From the IMG/VR virus record IMGVR_UViG_3300021963_008220, positions 62,001 through 126,000 of that record: a DNA stretch of 64,000 bases. The stretch is one strand, 5' to 3'. The number at the start of each line of letters is the position of its first letter. Positions within the stretch are counted from its first letter, which is position 1. This DNA is from a virus. Position numbers and translations under genes: made by a program. The notes under the pieces are model-generated. The model had not been told where the DNA came from and made no database searches. It saw nothing but the letters and a program-made list of their open reading frames with translations. This document shows positions 49,290 through 56,293 of this stretch, piece after piece.

Positions 49290-49701
49290 AAAATCAAGCC
49301 ACCTAAATCGTCATTCAGATACGATAGTAGTTGAAAGAATATCGTTGACTGAATTTATAATGTCAGGATACTCTGATTTTTATCGGACTTCTCATACCGA
49401 TGACAATAAGCTTATAATGTTTGATCCTCCAGGAGGACCTTACACCACAGCCAAACACGGAAATCAACCAGGAGCTGATATGGGTTACTATGAGGAAGAA
49501 TGGAAAGGTCTTGTAGTGGAAACAATGAATTTTGTGGAGGATGGAATTAAATTAACCTGTTTCTATGAAACAAAAGTGGACTGGATTGACATAAAAGACA
49601 AGGGGGAATTTGACGAGGATCATGCTTTAAGCGAAGTTCTAAATGACATGATCAAAGATATAGACGTCGATGAACTATTAGATAACAAAGAAAATCAATA
49701 A
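49279..49701 (+). CDS. Unknown acidic protein
   Basis: 140 aa, MDIKKSSHLNRHSDTIVVER, beta-rich middle (KLTCFYETKVDWIDIKDKG) and acidic helical end. Not recognised. Sits between the membrane protein and ClpP genes. Confidence 0.65.
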   Translation: MDIKKSSHLNRHSDTIVVERISLTEFIMSGYSDFYRTSHTDDNKLIMFDPPGGPYTTAKHGNQPGADMGYYEEEWKGLVVETMNFVEDGIKLTCFYETKVDWIDIKDKGEFDEDHALSEVLNDMIKDIDVDELLDNKENQ

Positions 49702-49713
49702 CAAGTAAATAAT

Positions 49714-50397
49714 ATGAACTACAGATCAGAATTTGAAAAGTACGCTAGAAGCGAACACGGAATCTCCTCACTGAGATTGGATTACTTCGATAAAAGAATC
49801 CAATCGTCAATGACGCCTTATATCTTAGAGGAAAGAGAAATGAGAGTTACTCAGATGGATATCTTCTCACGTTTAATGAGAGATCGCATTCTTTGGGTTG
49901 CTGGAGGAGTTGATGATGACATGTCGACTGTGGTTCAGGCTCAGCTGATGTTTTTAGATTCTGTTGACGACAGAGACATCACTATGCACATCGATTCACC
50001 AGGTGGATCTGTTAAGTCCGGTCTATCTATGATTGATGTTATGGAATACATCGCATGTGACATCAGAACAGTAAATACCGGAATGGCAGCATCAATGGGA
50101 TCTGTTTTATTGGGAGCAGGTACTAAAGGTAAAAGAAGCTCTTTGAGATTCAGTAAGGTGATGCTTCACCAATCAAGCGGAGGATTTAGAGGAAATATCC
50201 AGGATGCAAAGATTGATATGCAAGAGTGGGAAGAGGTTAACAAGATTCTTTTCGATCTTCTTGGAAGTTACTGCGGTAAGAAACCAGAGCAGGTCATGAA
50301 AGATGCAACTAGAGATTTCTGGTTAAGTGCAGAAGAGGCAGTAAAATACGGAATCATTGATGAAGTAGTTCTCAAGAAGGAGAAAAAAAGAAAATAA
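49714..50397 (+). CDS. clpP: ClpP-like serine protease
   Basis: 227 aa. ClpP fold: VQAQLMFLDSVDDRDITMHI, DSPGGSVKSGLSMID, catalytic Ser127 in NTGMAASMGSVLLG, His152 in KVMLHQSSGGFRG and Asp in the region of KDATRDFWLSAEEAVKYGII. All triad positions are present. Could act as a phage protease with host Clp ATPases, or as a diverged maturation protease. Its stop touches the smpB start (TAATG), so the two are cotranslated. Confidence 0.9.
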   Translation: MNYRSEFEKYARSEHGISSLRLDYFDKRIQSSMTPYILEEREMRVTQMDIFSRLMRDRILWVAGGVDDDMSTVVQAQLMFLDSVDDRDITMHIDSPGGSVKSGLSMIDVMEYIACDIRTVNTGMAASMGSVLLGAGTKGKRSSLRFSKVMLHQSSGGFRGNIQDAKIDMQEWEEVNKILFDLLGSYCGKKPEQVMKDATRDFWLSAEEAVKYGIIDEVVLKKEKKRK

Positions 50398-50822
50398 TGC
50401 AATCCATAGTTAACCGTAAGGCCAGATTTGAATACACGTTTATTGACACCTACACTGCGGGGATATGCCTAATTGGCTCCGAAGTTAAGGCTATCAAAGA
50501 CGGCAGGGCTTCTATGGTTGACACATATTGCATTTTTAATAAAGAAGAACTTTGGGTTAAGGGACTAGGGATAACTCCTGGTCCTGGCTCATTTCAGCAC
50601 GAAGCACTCAGGGACAAGAAACTTCTACTGAGAAAGAAAGAGCTAAAAAAGCTGAGATCGTCTTTGGATAAAGGTCTTACGATAATACCTGTTAAGATAT
50701 TCGTAAACGAAAAGAATAGGTTAAAGATGGAAATAGCTTTAGCTAGAGGTAAGAAGCTTTATGACAAAAGGGAATCTATTAAGGAAAGGGATATAGAGAG
50801 GGACATGAGAAGGAACGATTAA
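50397..50822 (+). CDS. smpB: SsrA-binding protein SmpB
   Basis: 141 aa. NRKARFEYTFIDTYTAGICL, GSEVKAIKDGRASMVDTYC and the C-terminal RGKKLYDKRESIKERD match SmpB (usual 140-160 aa). SmpB brings alanyl-tmRNA to stalled ribosomes; ssrA-tagged proteins go to ClpXP, and here clpP is the gene directly upstream. I see no canonical tmRNA in the window, so it would use the host tmRNA or one encoded elsewhere. Convergent 4-bp overlap with the next minus gene. Confidence 0.92.
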   Translation: MQSIVNRKARFEYTFIDTYTAGICLIGSEVKAIKDGRASMVDTYCIFNKEELWVKGLGITPGPGSFQHEALRDKKLLLRKKELKKLRSSLDKGLTIIPVKIFVNEKNRLKMEIALARGKKLYDKRESIKERDIERDMRRND

Positions 50823-51394
50823 GTCCATCTCATAATATCGGTTGCTCTATTATAAAGGCTAACCAATTTATTTAGATCCTGTTCAGTCTTACCAATTTTC
50901 TTCAAGAATGACTCTTTGGATTTTAAATCCAGATCTTTATAGATACCCATAAAGATTTCGACATCTTCTTTATAGATAGATTCCAGATAATTTTCTATAT
51001 TAGGGATTTTAGATAGGTCAAACGGTATGCCTTGTTTATTATATCTTTTTCTAGCCCAGTTAACAAGATATGCAAATCGGGCATTCCAATCTGCCAAAGA
51101 TACGATATTTGAATTAAAATTCTTTAATATGTGAGGTGCACCCTTTCCAAACATGCCTTTAATAGTTTTTCTAACCGGACCGTTACCATAGATAGTTATA
51201 CATTCAGATGGATCACTCATATAAAGAACATCATTATAGATTCTCATATTACCATGTCTCCATATTGTAGATGAAGTGCTATCATAAAATCCAAGCTTTT
51301 CTAACAACTTAAATAGTGGCAACCTTTTAACATCATCAATCGTATAATTATACGAAGAAGACTCAAATAAGGCAAAAGTTTGGAGATTTTTCAT
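50819..51394 (-). CDS. Unknown protein with capsid-targeting-like N-terminus
   Basis: 191 aa from the ATG at 51394 (MKNLQTFALFESSSYNYTID); a GTG one codon earlier is possible. F-A-L-F-E followed by Ser is the leader pattern. The body is helical and basic (FAYLVNWARKRYNKQGIPFD). GATATATA 6 nt upstream. Confidence 0.65.
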   Translation of the reverse strand: MKNLQTFALFESSSYNYTIDDVKRLPLFKLLEKLGFYDSTSSTIWRHGNMRIYNDVLYMSDPSECITIYGNGPVRKTIKGMFGKGAPHILKNFNSNIVSLADWNARFAYLVNWARKRYNKQGIPFDLSKIPNIENYLESIYKEDVEIFMGIYKDLDLKSKESFLKKIGKTEQDLNKLVSLYNRATDIMRWT

Positions 51395-51400
51395 CACAGT

Positions 51401-51408
51401 TATATATC
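51401..51408 (-). promoter_or_regulatory. Class-B late-type promoter GATATATA, short spacing
   Basis: GATATATA on the minus strand, 6 nt before the ATG at 51394. Confidence 0.6.
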
Positions 51409-51422
51409 ATTAAAATAATAGA

Positions 51423-51590
51423 ATGGAATACTTTGACCTCATATGCAATATAATAGTAGCAATACTAGGAATTTTTGGCTTATCACTATTCCTGTTTGTT
51501 ATCATAAGAGATAATTTTTTTAAAAACAACAATGAAAGCAAAAGTAATAACATCGAAGACGGTTCAGGAAGCGATGAATACCTATGGTGA
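51423..51590 (+). CDS. Small single-span membrane protein
   Basis: 55 aa, MEYFDLICNIIVAIL then a continuous membrane helix (GIFGLSLFLFVIIRD) and an Asn/Ser-rich tail. Overlaps the 51532 gene. Small-protein call from hydrophobicity and A-rich leader only. Confidence 0.45.
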   Translation: MEYFDLICNIIVAILGIFGLSLFLFVIIRDNFFKNNNESKSNNIEDGSGSDEYLW

Positions 51591-51714
51591 AGAATCGGTA
51601 AAAACCATCTTCGATCTCATCCAAAACAAGTCTCCGAGAGCGGTAATGGACGATTTAGAGGATGAAAATTTGAAAAAATGCCTTCTTTTTTTACTAAATA
51701 ACGATATCGATTGA
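51532..51714 (+). CDS. Small helical protein
   Basis: 60 aa, MKAKVITSKTVQEAMNTYGE, acidic helical end (LKKCLLFLLNNDID). Not recognised. Overlaps the membrane-protein gene. Confidence 0.5.
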   Translation: MKAKVITSKTVQEAMNTYGEESVKTIFDLIQNKSPRAVMDDLEDENLKKCLLFLLNNDID

Positions 51715-51811
51715 CAAAAAAGATGAAACATTATTAATTTGACCTGGTATAACGAACGTAACCCTATCGAGGTTGATCATAGATCTTTTTAGGTGTTTGT
51801 TTTGGTTCACG
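51715..51811. other. Intergenic stretch without recognised feature
   Basis: About 100 nt between the small ORF and a terminator hairpin. No ORF, no class-A or class-B element. Could be a 3' untranslated region or a small RNA ending at the terminator at 51812. Confidence 0.3.
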
Positions 51812-51843
51812 CCTCCAGGATTGGTTTCCTGGAGGTTTTTTTT
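51812..51843 (+). terminator. Rho-independent terminator
   Basis: CCTCCAGG ... CCTGGAGG stem with T8 tail, immediately followed by a GATATATA element. Confidence 0.85.
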
Positions 51844-51851
51844 GATATATA
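51844..51851 (+). promoter_or_regulatory. Class-B late-type promoter GATATATA
   Basis: GATATATA, 22 nt before the ATG at 51874, directly after a terminator T-run. Confidence 0.6.
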
Positions 51852-51873
51852 GTAAACAAATAATTCAATATAA

Positions 51874-52251
51874 ATGAGACATCTAAAAGAATTCGGAAAA
51901 TTAAATGAAGGCATGGCTAGAAACACCATGGTGGATTTTGAAGGCGAGGAATTTAATCTCAAAGGATTTAACTTCATAGTGGATTTTCAAGCTGAGGGTA
52001 CAACCTATTTTGAGGCTCCAGAAAAGGAGGAAGGACACGGATTTCATGATGTAGGGGGTGGAGTTATCGTAGAGGACATAGGAATAACCATAAATAATCT
52101 CGAAGTTGATGTACTAGATACCTACATACCAGTTAAAGATCCATCAGTAATGGGTGTAATAGAAAGATATCTAGCAAACGAAGATTTCGTTTATGATGCT
52201 TTATCAGAAGCTCATGACGGAGAAGAAGAACCGGACTATCCCGAAGAATAA
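51874..52251 (+). CDS. Unknown protein with capsid-targeting-like N-terminus
   Basis: 125 aa. MRHLKEFGKLNEGMARNTMV: F-G-K-L-N-E followed by Gly. Beta-rich, very acidic at the end (HDGEEEPDYPEE). No domain recognised. Followed by a terminator. Confidence 0.65.
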   Translation: MRHLKEFGKLNEGMARNTMVDFEGEEFNLKGFNFIVDFQAEGTTYFEAPEKEEGHGFHDVGGGVIVEDIGITINNLEVDVLDTYIPVKDPSVMGVIERYLANEDFVYDALSEAHDGEEEPDYPEE

Positions 52252-52278
52252 GGTGTAACCAAATCAAACACCGAGATA

Positions 52279-52310
52279 GGGATTAGCTTTAGTTAGCTGA
52301 TCCCTTTTCT
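52279..52310. terminator. Terminator hairpin, overlapping the end of a convergent gene
   Basis: GGGATTAGCT/AGCTGATCCC (one mismatch) followed by CTTTTC T-run on plus. The stop of the minus gene at 52289 lies inside the stem. Confidence 0.65.
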
Positions 52311-52495
52311 TTTTCAATTTTTGCAAGCAAGAAATACAGAACAAAGAAGGAGGCAGAAGCCATATAGAATAAGATGTCTGTGATTAAATACGAACCCGTC
52401 CACTTGGTAACGATCGCAAAGAGTGCGTCGAATCCCAAGGGATTGAAAAACGTCGCCAGTATGAGTGCTATTGTTTTTAGTCTCTTTAATTTCAT
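52289..52495 (-). CDS. Small membrane protein with two spans
   Basis: 68 aa, MKLKRLKTIALILATFFNPL then a second hydrophobic stretch (DILFYMASASFFVLYFLLA) and a charged tail. Two-span topology similar to small holins or membrane regulators. An overlapping frame on the same strand has no such coherent profile and is rejected. Confidence 0.55.
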   Translation of the reverse strand: MKLKRLKTIALILATFFNPLGFDALFAIVTKWTGSYLITDILFYMASASFFVLYFLLAKIEKEKGSAN

Positions 52496-52628
52496 TAGTC
52501 GTTTTACTGCTGGGATCGTCCATAGTGGAAAATATTTTCACGTTTTAGCTCCTTAGTGGAAAAAATTCGCGGGATTCGAGTTATCCAATCCTATATATTG
52601 GAAAAGTTTATCTTTTTTTGGAGAAAAA

Positions 52629-52660
52629 TTTTTTTAAACCGAAACGGTTTGTTAAATTTG
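52629..52660 (+). promoter_or_regulatory. Class-A promoter (T7 AAACCG, 11 nt, TAAATTTG) for the tRNA unit
   Basis: CCG ends at 52641, 11 nt, TAAATTTG at 52653-52660, 18 nt before the tRNA-Met gene. Confidence 0.7.
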
Positions 52661-52678
52661 AGTATAATTAATAACAAA

Positions 52679-52753
52679 GGTCCCTTAGCTCAGTTGGTCA
52701 GTAGCGGCGGCCTCATAAGCCGAAGGTCACAGGTTCAAGTCCTGTAGGGACCA
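52679..52753 (+). tRNA. tRNA with CAT anticodon (Met, or Ile2)
   Basis: Acceptor GGTCCCT/AGGGACC, D arm with AGTTGG loop, anticodon arm CGGC-CTCATAA-GCCG (one G-A mismatch at the stem base), T arm ACAGG-TTCAAGT-CCTGT, discriminator A. Anticodon CAT. No encoded CCA. The most regular tRNA in the window. Confidence 0.9.
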
Positions 52754-52756
52754 CAA

Positions 52757-52835
52757 AGTGTTGTCACCTTGAGAAAGTGATGTTATATAGTGGCTTTGAC
52801 TGAGTGCCAACAACACTAAGGGGTTCTCTCCCTTA
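52757..52835 (+). ncRNA. Structured RNA between tRNA genes
   Basis: An 8-bp stem AGTGTTGT (52757-52764) / ACAACACT (52810-52817) encloses two hairpins (CAC/GTG at 65-67/77-79 and TGGC/GCCA at 91-94/806-809), followed by a TAAGGG/CCCTTA hairpin (817-835) with loop GTTCTCT that looks like a T arm. It resembles a tRNA with parts out of order, but I cannot fold it into a cloverleaf. Probably processed from the tRNA transcript. Confidence 0.4.
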
Positions 52836-52837
52836 AT

Positions 52838-52914
52838 ACTCGGGTATCTCCTCATGCTTATACCATGTAGAAAGAGTAATTGGTTACATAAGGGTTCAAG
52901 TCCCTTCCCGAGTA
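52838..52914 (+). tRNA. tRNA-like gene without D arm (possible TAT anticodon)
   Basis: Acceptor ACTCGGG/CCCGAGT and T arm AAGGG-TTCAAGT-CCCTT are perfect. Between them a CATG-CTTATAC-CATG hairpin has a 7-nt loop with U33 and anticodon TAT (Ile, AUA codon). Only 8 nt (TATCTCCT) separate acceptor and this hairpin, so no D arm. A 22-nt variable region contains GTAA-TTGG-TTAC. A D-armless bacterial-type tRNA would be unusual; a pseudogene is possible. Confidence 0.5.
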
Positions 52915-52937
52915 CAAAAACAAATTAAAAAAATAAT

Positions 52938-53255
52938 ATGCCAGAGTTTAGCACAGATGTGGACATAGATCCAAGTGAATTCGTAAGCGAATGCGGTAGA
53001 GCAGAAAAAATTGAATTGATCGATCTAGTAGTCGAGGAATGTGCAGACGACACAGGGCTTAAGAAAGAGCTGATCAAGAGCATCAGAGAATACTTCCCGC
53101 AAAGTGCTCGGGAAATAATAGATCCAGCTACATCTTCTAAGAATACATTCATGCACGATGAGTTTTTAGGCAGTTTAAATAAGCTTAGCGAAGCTTATTA
53201 CCGTTTATCTAATGAAGATATTGAAAAGATAAACGAGCTCGCTAAACGCTTTTAA
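52938..53255 (+). CDS. Small acidic protein after the tRNA unit
   Basis: 105 aa, MPEFSTDVDIDPSEFVSECG, helical and acidic. Not recognised. Follows the tRNA-like gene in the same orientation. Confidence 0.65.
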   Translation: MPEFSTDVDIDPSEFVSECGRAEKIELIDLVVEECADDTGLKKELIKSIREYFPQSAREIIDPATSSKNTFMHDEFLGSLNKLSEAYYRLSNEDIEKINELAKRF

Positions 53256-53268
53256 ACGAGCTTTATCC

Positions 53269-53276
53269 GATATATA
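53269..53276 (+). promoter_or_regulatory. Class-B late-type promoter GATATATA, short spacing
   Basis: GATATATA, 5 nt before the ATG at 53282. Confidence 0.6.
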
Positions 53277-53281
53277 GGATT

Positions 53282-53962
53282 ATGAATGTCCTTAACTACA
53301 ATCAATTCTCAAATCTCTCCGAATCGGACGGAGGGAAATCTTATACATTTGACGAACTATCACCCGAGGCTAAAAAAAATGCCATAGAGAAGAACCGTGA
53401 TTATGACATCGAATCTTACGATTGGTGGGAACCTATCATCGAAGGATTTACTGGGGATCTGGAGGAGATCGGCATGATCAATGTGGACTGCCAGTTTTCT
53501 GGATTCTATTCACAGGGTGACGGCGCATCTTTCACCGGAAGGGTATCGGACAATAGAAAATTTCTTAAATCTGTAGGGGTTACACCAGAGCTGGTTGGAC
53601 TTGGTAGCAAAATTTCAAGCAAATTTGAAAATGTACTAAACGAGATCTCGGATAACCTATACATCACAATACAGAGAGAAAGCAATAGACACTACCACAG
53701 CAAAACCGTTTCAGCTTTAGTTGAAGTTGACGGGGAAGATGAGATTGAGCTTGATCTTGGTCTGGGTATGATAATAGAGATAGATCTTAACGACGTTTGC
53801 GAAAAAATAGAGCCCGTAATTACAGATTGGGCTCAGAAAAAAAGTGACGATCTATACACAAAACTAGAGAGTCATTATGAGGAATTAATGTCAGACGAAA
53901 ATATAGAATCCAATTTGAGATCAGGTGGTCATGAATTTGATGAAGAAGGAAACATGATATAA
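53282..53962 (+). CDS. Phage protein with FSGFxSQGDGA motif and capsid-targeting-like N-terminus
   Basis: 226 aa. MNVLNYNQFSNLSESDGGKS: Y-N-Q-F-S-N-L-S-E followed by Ser. The body has FDELSPEAKKNAIEKNRDYD and CQFSGFYSQGDGASFTGRVS, a conserved phage motif of unknown function usually encoded without such a leader. Its presence here suggests the leader has been added to a common phage domain. Confidence 0.7.
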   Translation: MNVLNYNQFSNLSESDGGKSYTFDELSPEAKKNAIEKNRDYDIESYDWWEPIIEGFTGDLEEIGMINVDCQFSGFYSQGDGASFTGRVSDNRKFLKSVGVTPELVGLGSKISSKFENVLNEISDNLYITIQRESNRHYHSKTVSALVEVDGEDEIELDLGLGMIIEIDLNDVCEKIEPVITDWAQKKSDDLYTKLESHYEELMSDENIESNLRSGGHEFDEEGNMI

Positions 53963-54011
53963 AAGAAGAAACAAAAAGATAATTCTAAGTATAAACCTAA
54001 AATCCACCCAC

Positions 54012-54197
54012 ATGGCAAGACAAAAGAAAAAACCCGAAGTCGAATTAAACGACGACATTAATTGGGATTATGATTCTTATCAGGGGAGATCTAGAAGACA
54101 AGTTGTCAATAACGAAAACGTTGCCTACTATGTAATATTAGCTACGGTAGGATTCGGTATTGGGATTCTTTTCTATTGGATCGTTTCTAGTATTTAA
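54012..54197 (+). CDS. Small single-span membrane protein
   Basis: 61 aa. Basic N-terminus MARQKKKPEVELNDDINWDY and one C-terminal membrane helix (YYVILATVGFGIGILFYWIV). Tail-anchored topology. Followed by a terminator. Confidence 0.6.
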   Translation: MARQKKKPEVELNDDINWDYDSYQGRSRRQVVNNENVAYYVILATVGFGIGILFYWIVSSI

Positions 54198-54213
54198 TCT
54201 TCTCCAATTAATT

Positions 54214-54239
54214 AAAAGCACTCATTGAGTGCTTTTTTT
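54214..54239 (+). terminator. Rho-independent terminator
   Basis: GCACTCA/TGAGTGC hairpin with 1-nt loop (stem extended by flanking A-T pairs) and T7 tail. Confidence 0.8.
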
Positions 54240-54249
54240 GTGGGTTTTA

Positions 54250-54281
54250 TTTTTTTATCCCGTGAATTTAGATTATCTTTG
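54250..54281 (+). promoter_or_regulatory. Class-A promoter (T7 ATCCCG, 11 nt, TATCTTTG)
   Basis: CCG ends at 54262, 11 nt, TATCTTTG at 54274-54281. Heads the operon with the AAA ATPase. Confidence 0.8.
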
Positions 54282-54298
54282 GTAAAATTAAACACAAA

Positions 54299-54715
54299 AT
54301 GGTAGAAGAAACTTTTGACATAAACGAGATCATAGGTATAAAACTGACCGAAGAAAGTGAAGTAGGGCGCTACAAATGGGTAGATGCCATACCAGAAAAG
54401 AGAATATTTTTCGGACTGATTAAAACCCAATCAGCAGTTCCCGCAGGATTCTTGGATCTGCACTCATGGGAAGGTGAAATATACACTGTGGAAGAGCTAG
54501 AAGAATATGGCTACAAAGTTTACATCATGGACGAAAGAATCATTAGCAAACTTTTACCCCAAGAACCTATGGTTTTTCGCAAACCCCACGTAAAAATTTA
54601 TCTATCTCACGAACTTACCGTAGCGAAAGTATTCGAAACCAATAGGGAAGCTCGGTCTTGGGTAGACCAATTGAAATTAAAATCTGGAAAAACATTTGAA
54701 ACAGTAGTCCGCTAA
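54299..54715 (+). CDS. Unknown protein upstream of an AAA ATPase
   Basis: 138 aa, MVEETFDINEIIGIKLTEES. Alpha/beta with KVYIMDERIISKLLPQEPMV and a basic C-terminal helix. Not recognised. Nine nt before the ATPase gene, so probably a partner in the same unit. Confidence 0.65.
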   Translation: MVEETFDINEIIGIKLTEESEVGRYKWVDAIPEKRIFFGLIKTQSAVPAGFLDLHSWEGEIYTVEELEEYGYKVYIMDERIISKLLPQEPMVFRKPHVKIYLSHELTVAKVFETNREARSWVDQLKLKSGKTFETVVR

Positions 54716-54724
54716 AAAAACAAC

Positions 54725-55774
54725 ATGGAAAAGAAAAATATTTGGAATCAGGACGGTAACACATTTACCCTCGGAGAAACAACTAAGCACATCAAAACTC
54801 TCCCAGCAGGAGTGTATGTGTTGAATAAAAGCATGTTCGGATTTTATCTCGATAGGATAGAAGGGAAGTTCGAGTTTGGCCACAAACTATACGGCTTGGA
54901 AACAGCTCTTATTGATCGTGTTATCAAAACATGGAACTCGACCAATAAGAATTTGGGTGTGCTTCTAAACGGTCTCAAAGGAACCGGTAAGACGGTAACT
55001 GCTAAAGTGATCTGCAACAAACTAAATCTACCGGTTATTCTGATCAATGAAAATCCAGAAGGAGGAGGGATTCCCGATTTCCTAAACGAAATCGAACAAG
55101 ATGTGATCGTGATGATGGACGAGTACGAAAAAGTATTTGGCGAGGATGCAGAACTTTTGACTGTGATGGATGGAGTATTAACATCGACTTCCAGAAAGCT
55201 ATTCATGCTTACCACAAACAACACCTACATCAACGAAAACCTTTTACAAAGACCTAGCAGGATCCGATACCAAAAAACTTTCAAAGATCTTTCGCCAGAG
55301 GTCATTGAAGAGATTGTGGACGATCTTCTTAAGTACAAGAAGCACAAGGGAGAGCTAATCTCTTCAATATCTAATCTTGAGGTGATCACAATCGATGTTG
55401 TCAAATCTATTATCGAGGAGATCAACATTCATAACGAGCCACCTTCAGTTTTCATGGACGTCTTTAACGTTAAAAAGATCACTGGGAAGTACACAGTGAC
55501 CAAATTAACCGAAATGAAAGGCGGAGAGATTATAGAAGAGATCTTACACAAAGGTGTTAGGATCTATCCTAGAGAATTCGACGAGGATTACGTTGGAAGA
55601 TACTTCGAAATAGACGGGGATTATATAGGACAGATAACAAAGGTTCTGGACACGGATGTGATCGCAATCAAACCGAACAAAAGGGGAGCTAAAGAAATTA
55701 TACTAAAGATTTCAGACTACAACTCCATCCACAAGAATTTCAAGTACAAAAATTTCGAACATCTCGTTTTCTAA
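54725..55774 (+). CDS. AAA+ ATPase
   Basis: 349 aa. Walker A in GVLLNGLKGTGKTVTAKVIC, Walker B VIVMMDEYEKVFG, sensor 1 FMLTTNNTYINENLLQRPSR with an Arg that could be the finger, and a C-terminal domain from about residue 250 without a recognised fold. Classic AAA clade (BCS1/FtsH/ClpX-like core), remodelling partner unknown. Class-A promoter driven, so not a late gene. Confidence 0.82.
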   Translation: MEKKNIWNQDGNTFTLGETTKHIKTLPAGVYVLNKSMFGFYLDRIEGKFEFGHKLYGLETALIDRVIKTWNSTNKNLGVLLNGLKGTGKTVTAKVICNKLNLPVILINENPEGGGIPDFLNEIEQDVIVMMDEYEKVFGEDAELLTVMDGVLTSTSRKLFMLTTNNTYINENLLQRPSRIRYQKTFKDLSPEVIEEIVDDLLKYKKHKGELISSISNLEVITIDVVKSIIEEINIHNEPPSVFMDVFNVKKITGKYTVTKLTEMKGGEIIEEILHKGVRIYPREFDEDYVGRYFEIDGDYIGQITKVLDTDVIAIKPNKRGAKEIILKISDYNSIHKNFKYKNFEHLVF

Positions 55775-55783
55775 ATTATTAAT

Positions 55784-56065
55784 ATGTCTAGACTATTCAA
55801 CTACTCAGGAGATATTCAGGTCATCGGAGATGTTATCTCCGTTACGGATAACTCAGGGGACAATCATGTTATATCACAAATCTCTTCAAGAGATAGGATG
55901 AACGATATTGAGAATGAAATCAGCCAAATGCACCTTCTTCTCAATAAACTATGTCCTGGCACCTACGGAGCTATCGGATTAGGTCCAACTGTAGCGGAGA
56001 GGTTTGAAGAGTTTCTGAAAACAGGTCCTGAGTGGGTAAGCGTGAAAAAGGAAGAAAATAAATAG
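55784..56065 (+). CDS. Small hypothetical protein
   Basis: 93 aa, MSRLFNYSGDIQVIGDVISV. Beta-rich start, helical end. Not recognised. Ends in TAG just before a class-A promoter. Confidence 0.6.
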   Translation: MSRLFNYSGDIQVIGDVISVTDNSGDNHVISQISSRDRMNDIENEISQMHLLLNKLCPGTYGAIGLGPTVAERFEEFLKTGPEWVSVKKEENK

Positions 56066-56072
56066 ATTTACA

Positions 56073-56104
56073 TTTTTTTAATACGAAATCAATGATTATA
56101 TTTG
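56073..56104 (+). promoter_or_regulatory. Class-A promoter (T7 AATACG, 11 nt, TATATTTG) for the second tRNA unit
   Basis: ACG ends at 56085, 11 nt, TATATTTG at 56097-56104, 15 nt before the tRNA-like gene at 56120. Confidence 0.7.
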
Positions 56105-56119
56105 TAATGTAAATCAAAT

Positions 56120-56199
56120 GGTCCTAGAGCTTAAACCGGCGTGGAAGTCGAGTCTGCCTCTAAAACAGATAGCATCGGGTTCAAATCCTGCTAGGATCA
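56120..56199 (+). tRNA. Putative amber-suppressor tRNA (CTA anticodon)
   Basis: Acceptor GGTCCTA/TAGGATC (one G-U; one further pair inside and one outside are possible), D arm CTT/AAG with a 12-nt loop containing CGG and a bulged G, T arm CGGG-TTCAAAT-CCTG, discriminator A. The anticodon arm TCTGC-CTCTAAA-ACAGA has a C-A pair next to a 7-nt loop C-U-CUA-A-A, identical to the loop of known UAG-reading tRNAs such as tRNA-Pyl. A 9-nt loop reading with TCT (Arg) is the alternative. Confidence 0.55.
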
Positions 56200-56222
56200 C
56201 GAAAAAGTTCTTTGAAAAATAT

Positions 56223-56293
56223 AGTCAGGTGGCGGAATTGGTAGACGCTAGTTATTTATACGAAAGTTACAGGTTCGAATCCTGTCCTGACTA
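56223..56293 (+). tRNA. tRNA-like gene, Leu-type 5' half, no clear anticodon stem
   Basis: Acceptor AGTCAGG/CCTGACT, a D arm typical of class II (Leu) tRNAs (GGCGGAATTGGTAGACGC), and T arm ACAGG-TTCGAAT-CCTGT are intact. Only 20 nt lie between D and T stems (23 in a class I tRNA, more in a Leu tRNA) and no anticodon stem can be formed. Either a degraded tRNA or a functional RNA with a missing arm. Confidence 0.5.

Noticed and set aside
52314-52541. 75-aa minus-strand frame overlapping the two-span membrane protein
   Set aside because: Composition lacks coherent features, whereas the 52289-52495 frame shows two clean membrane spans.
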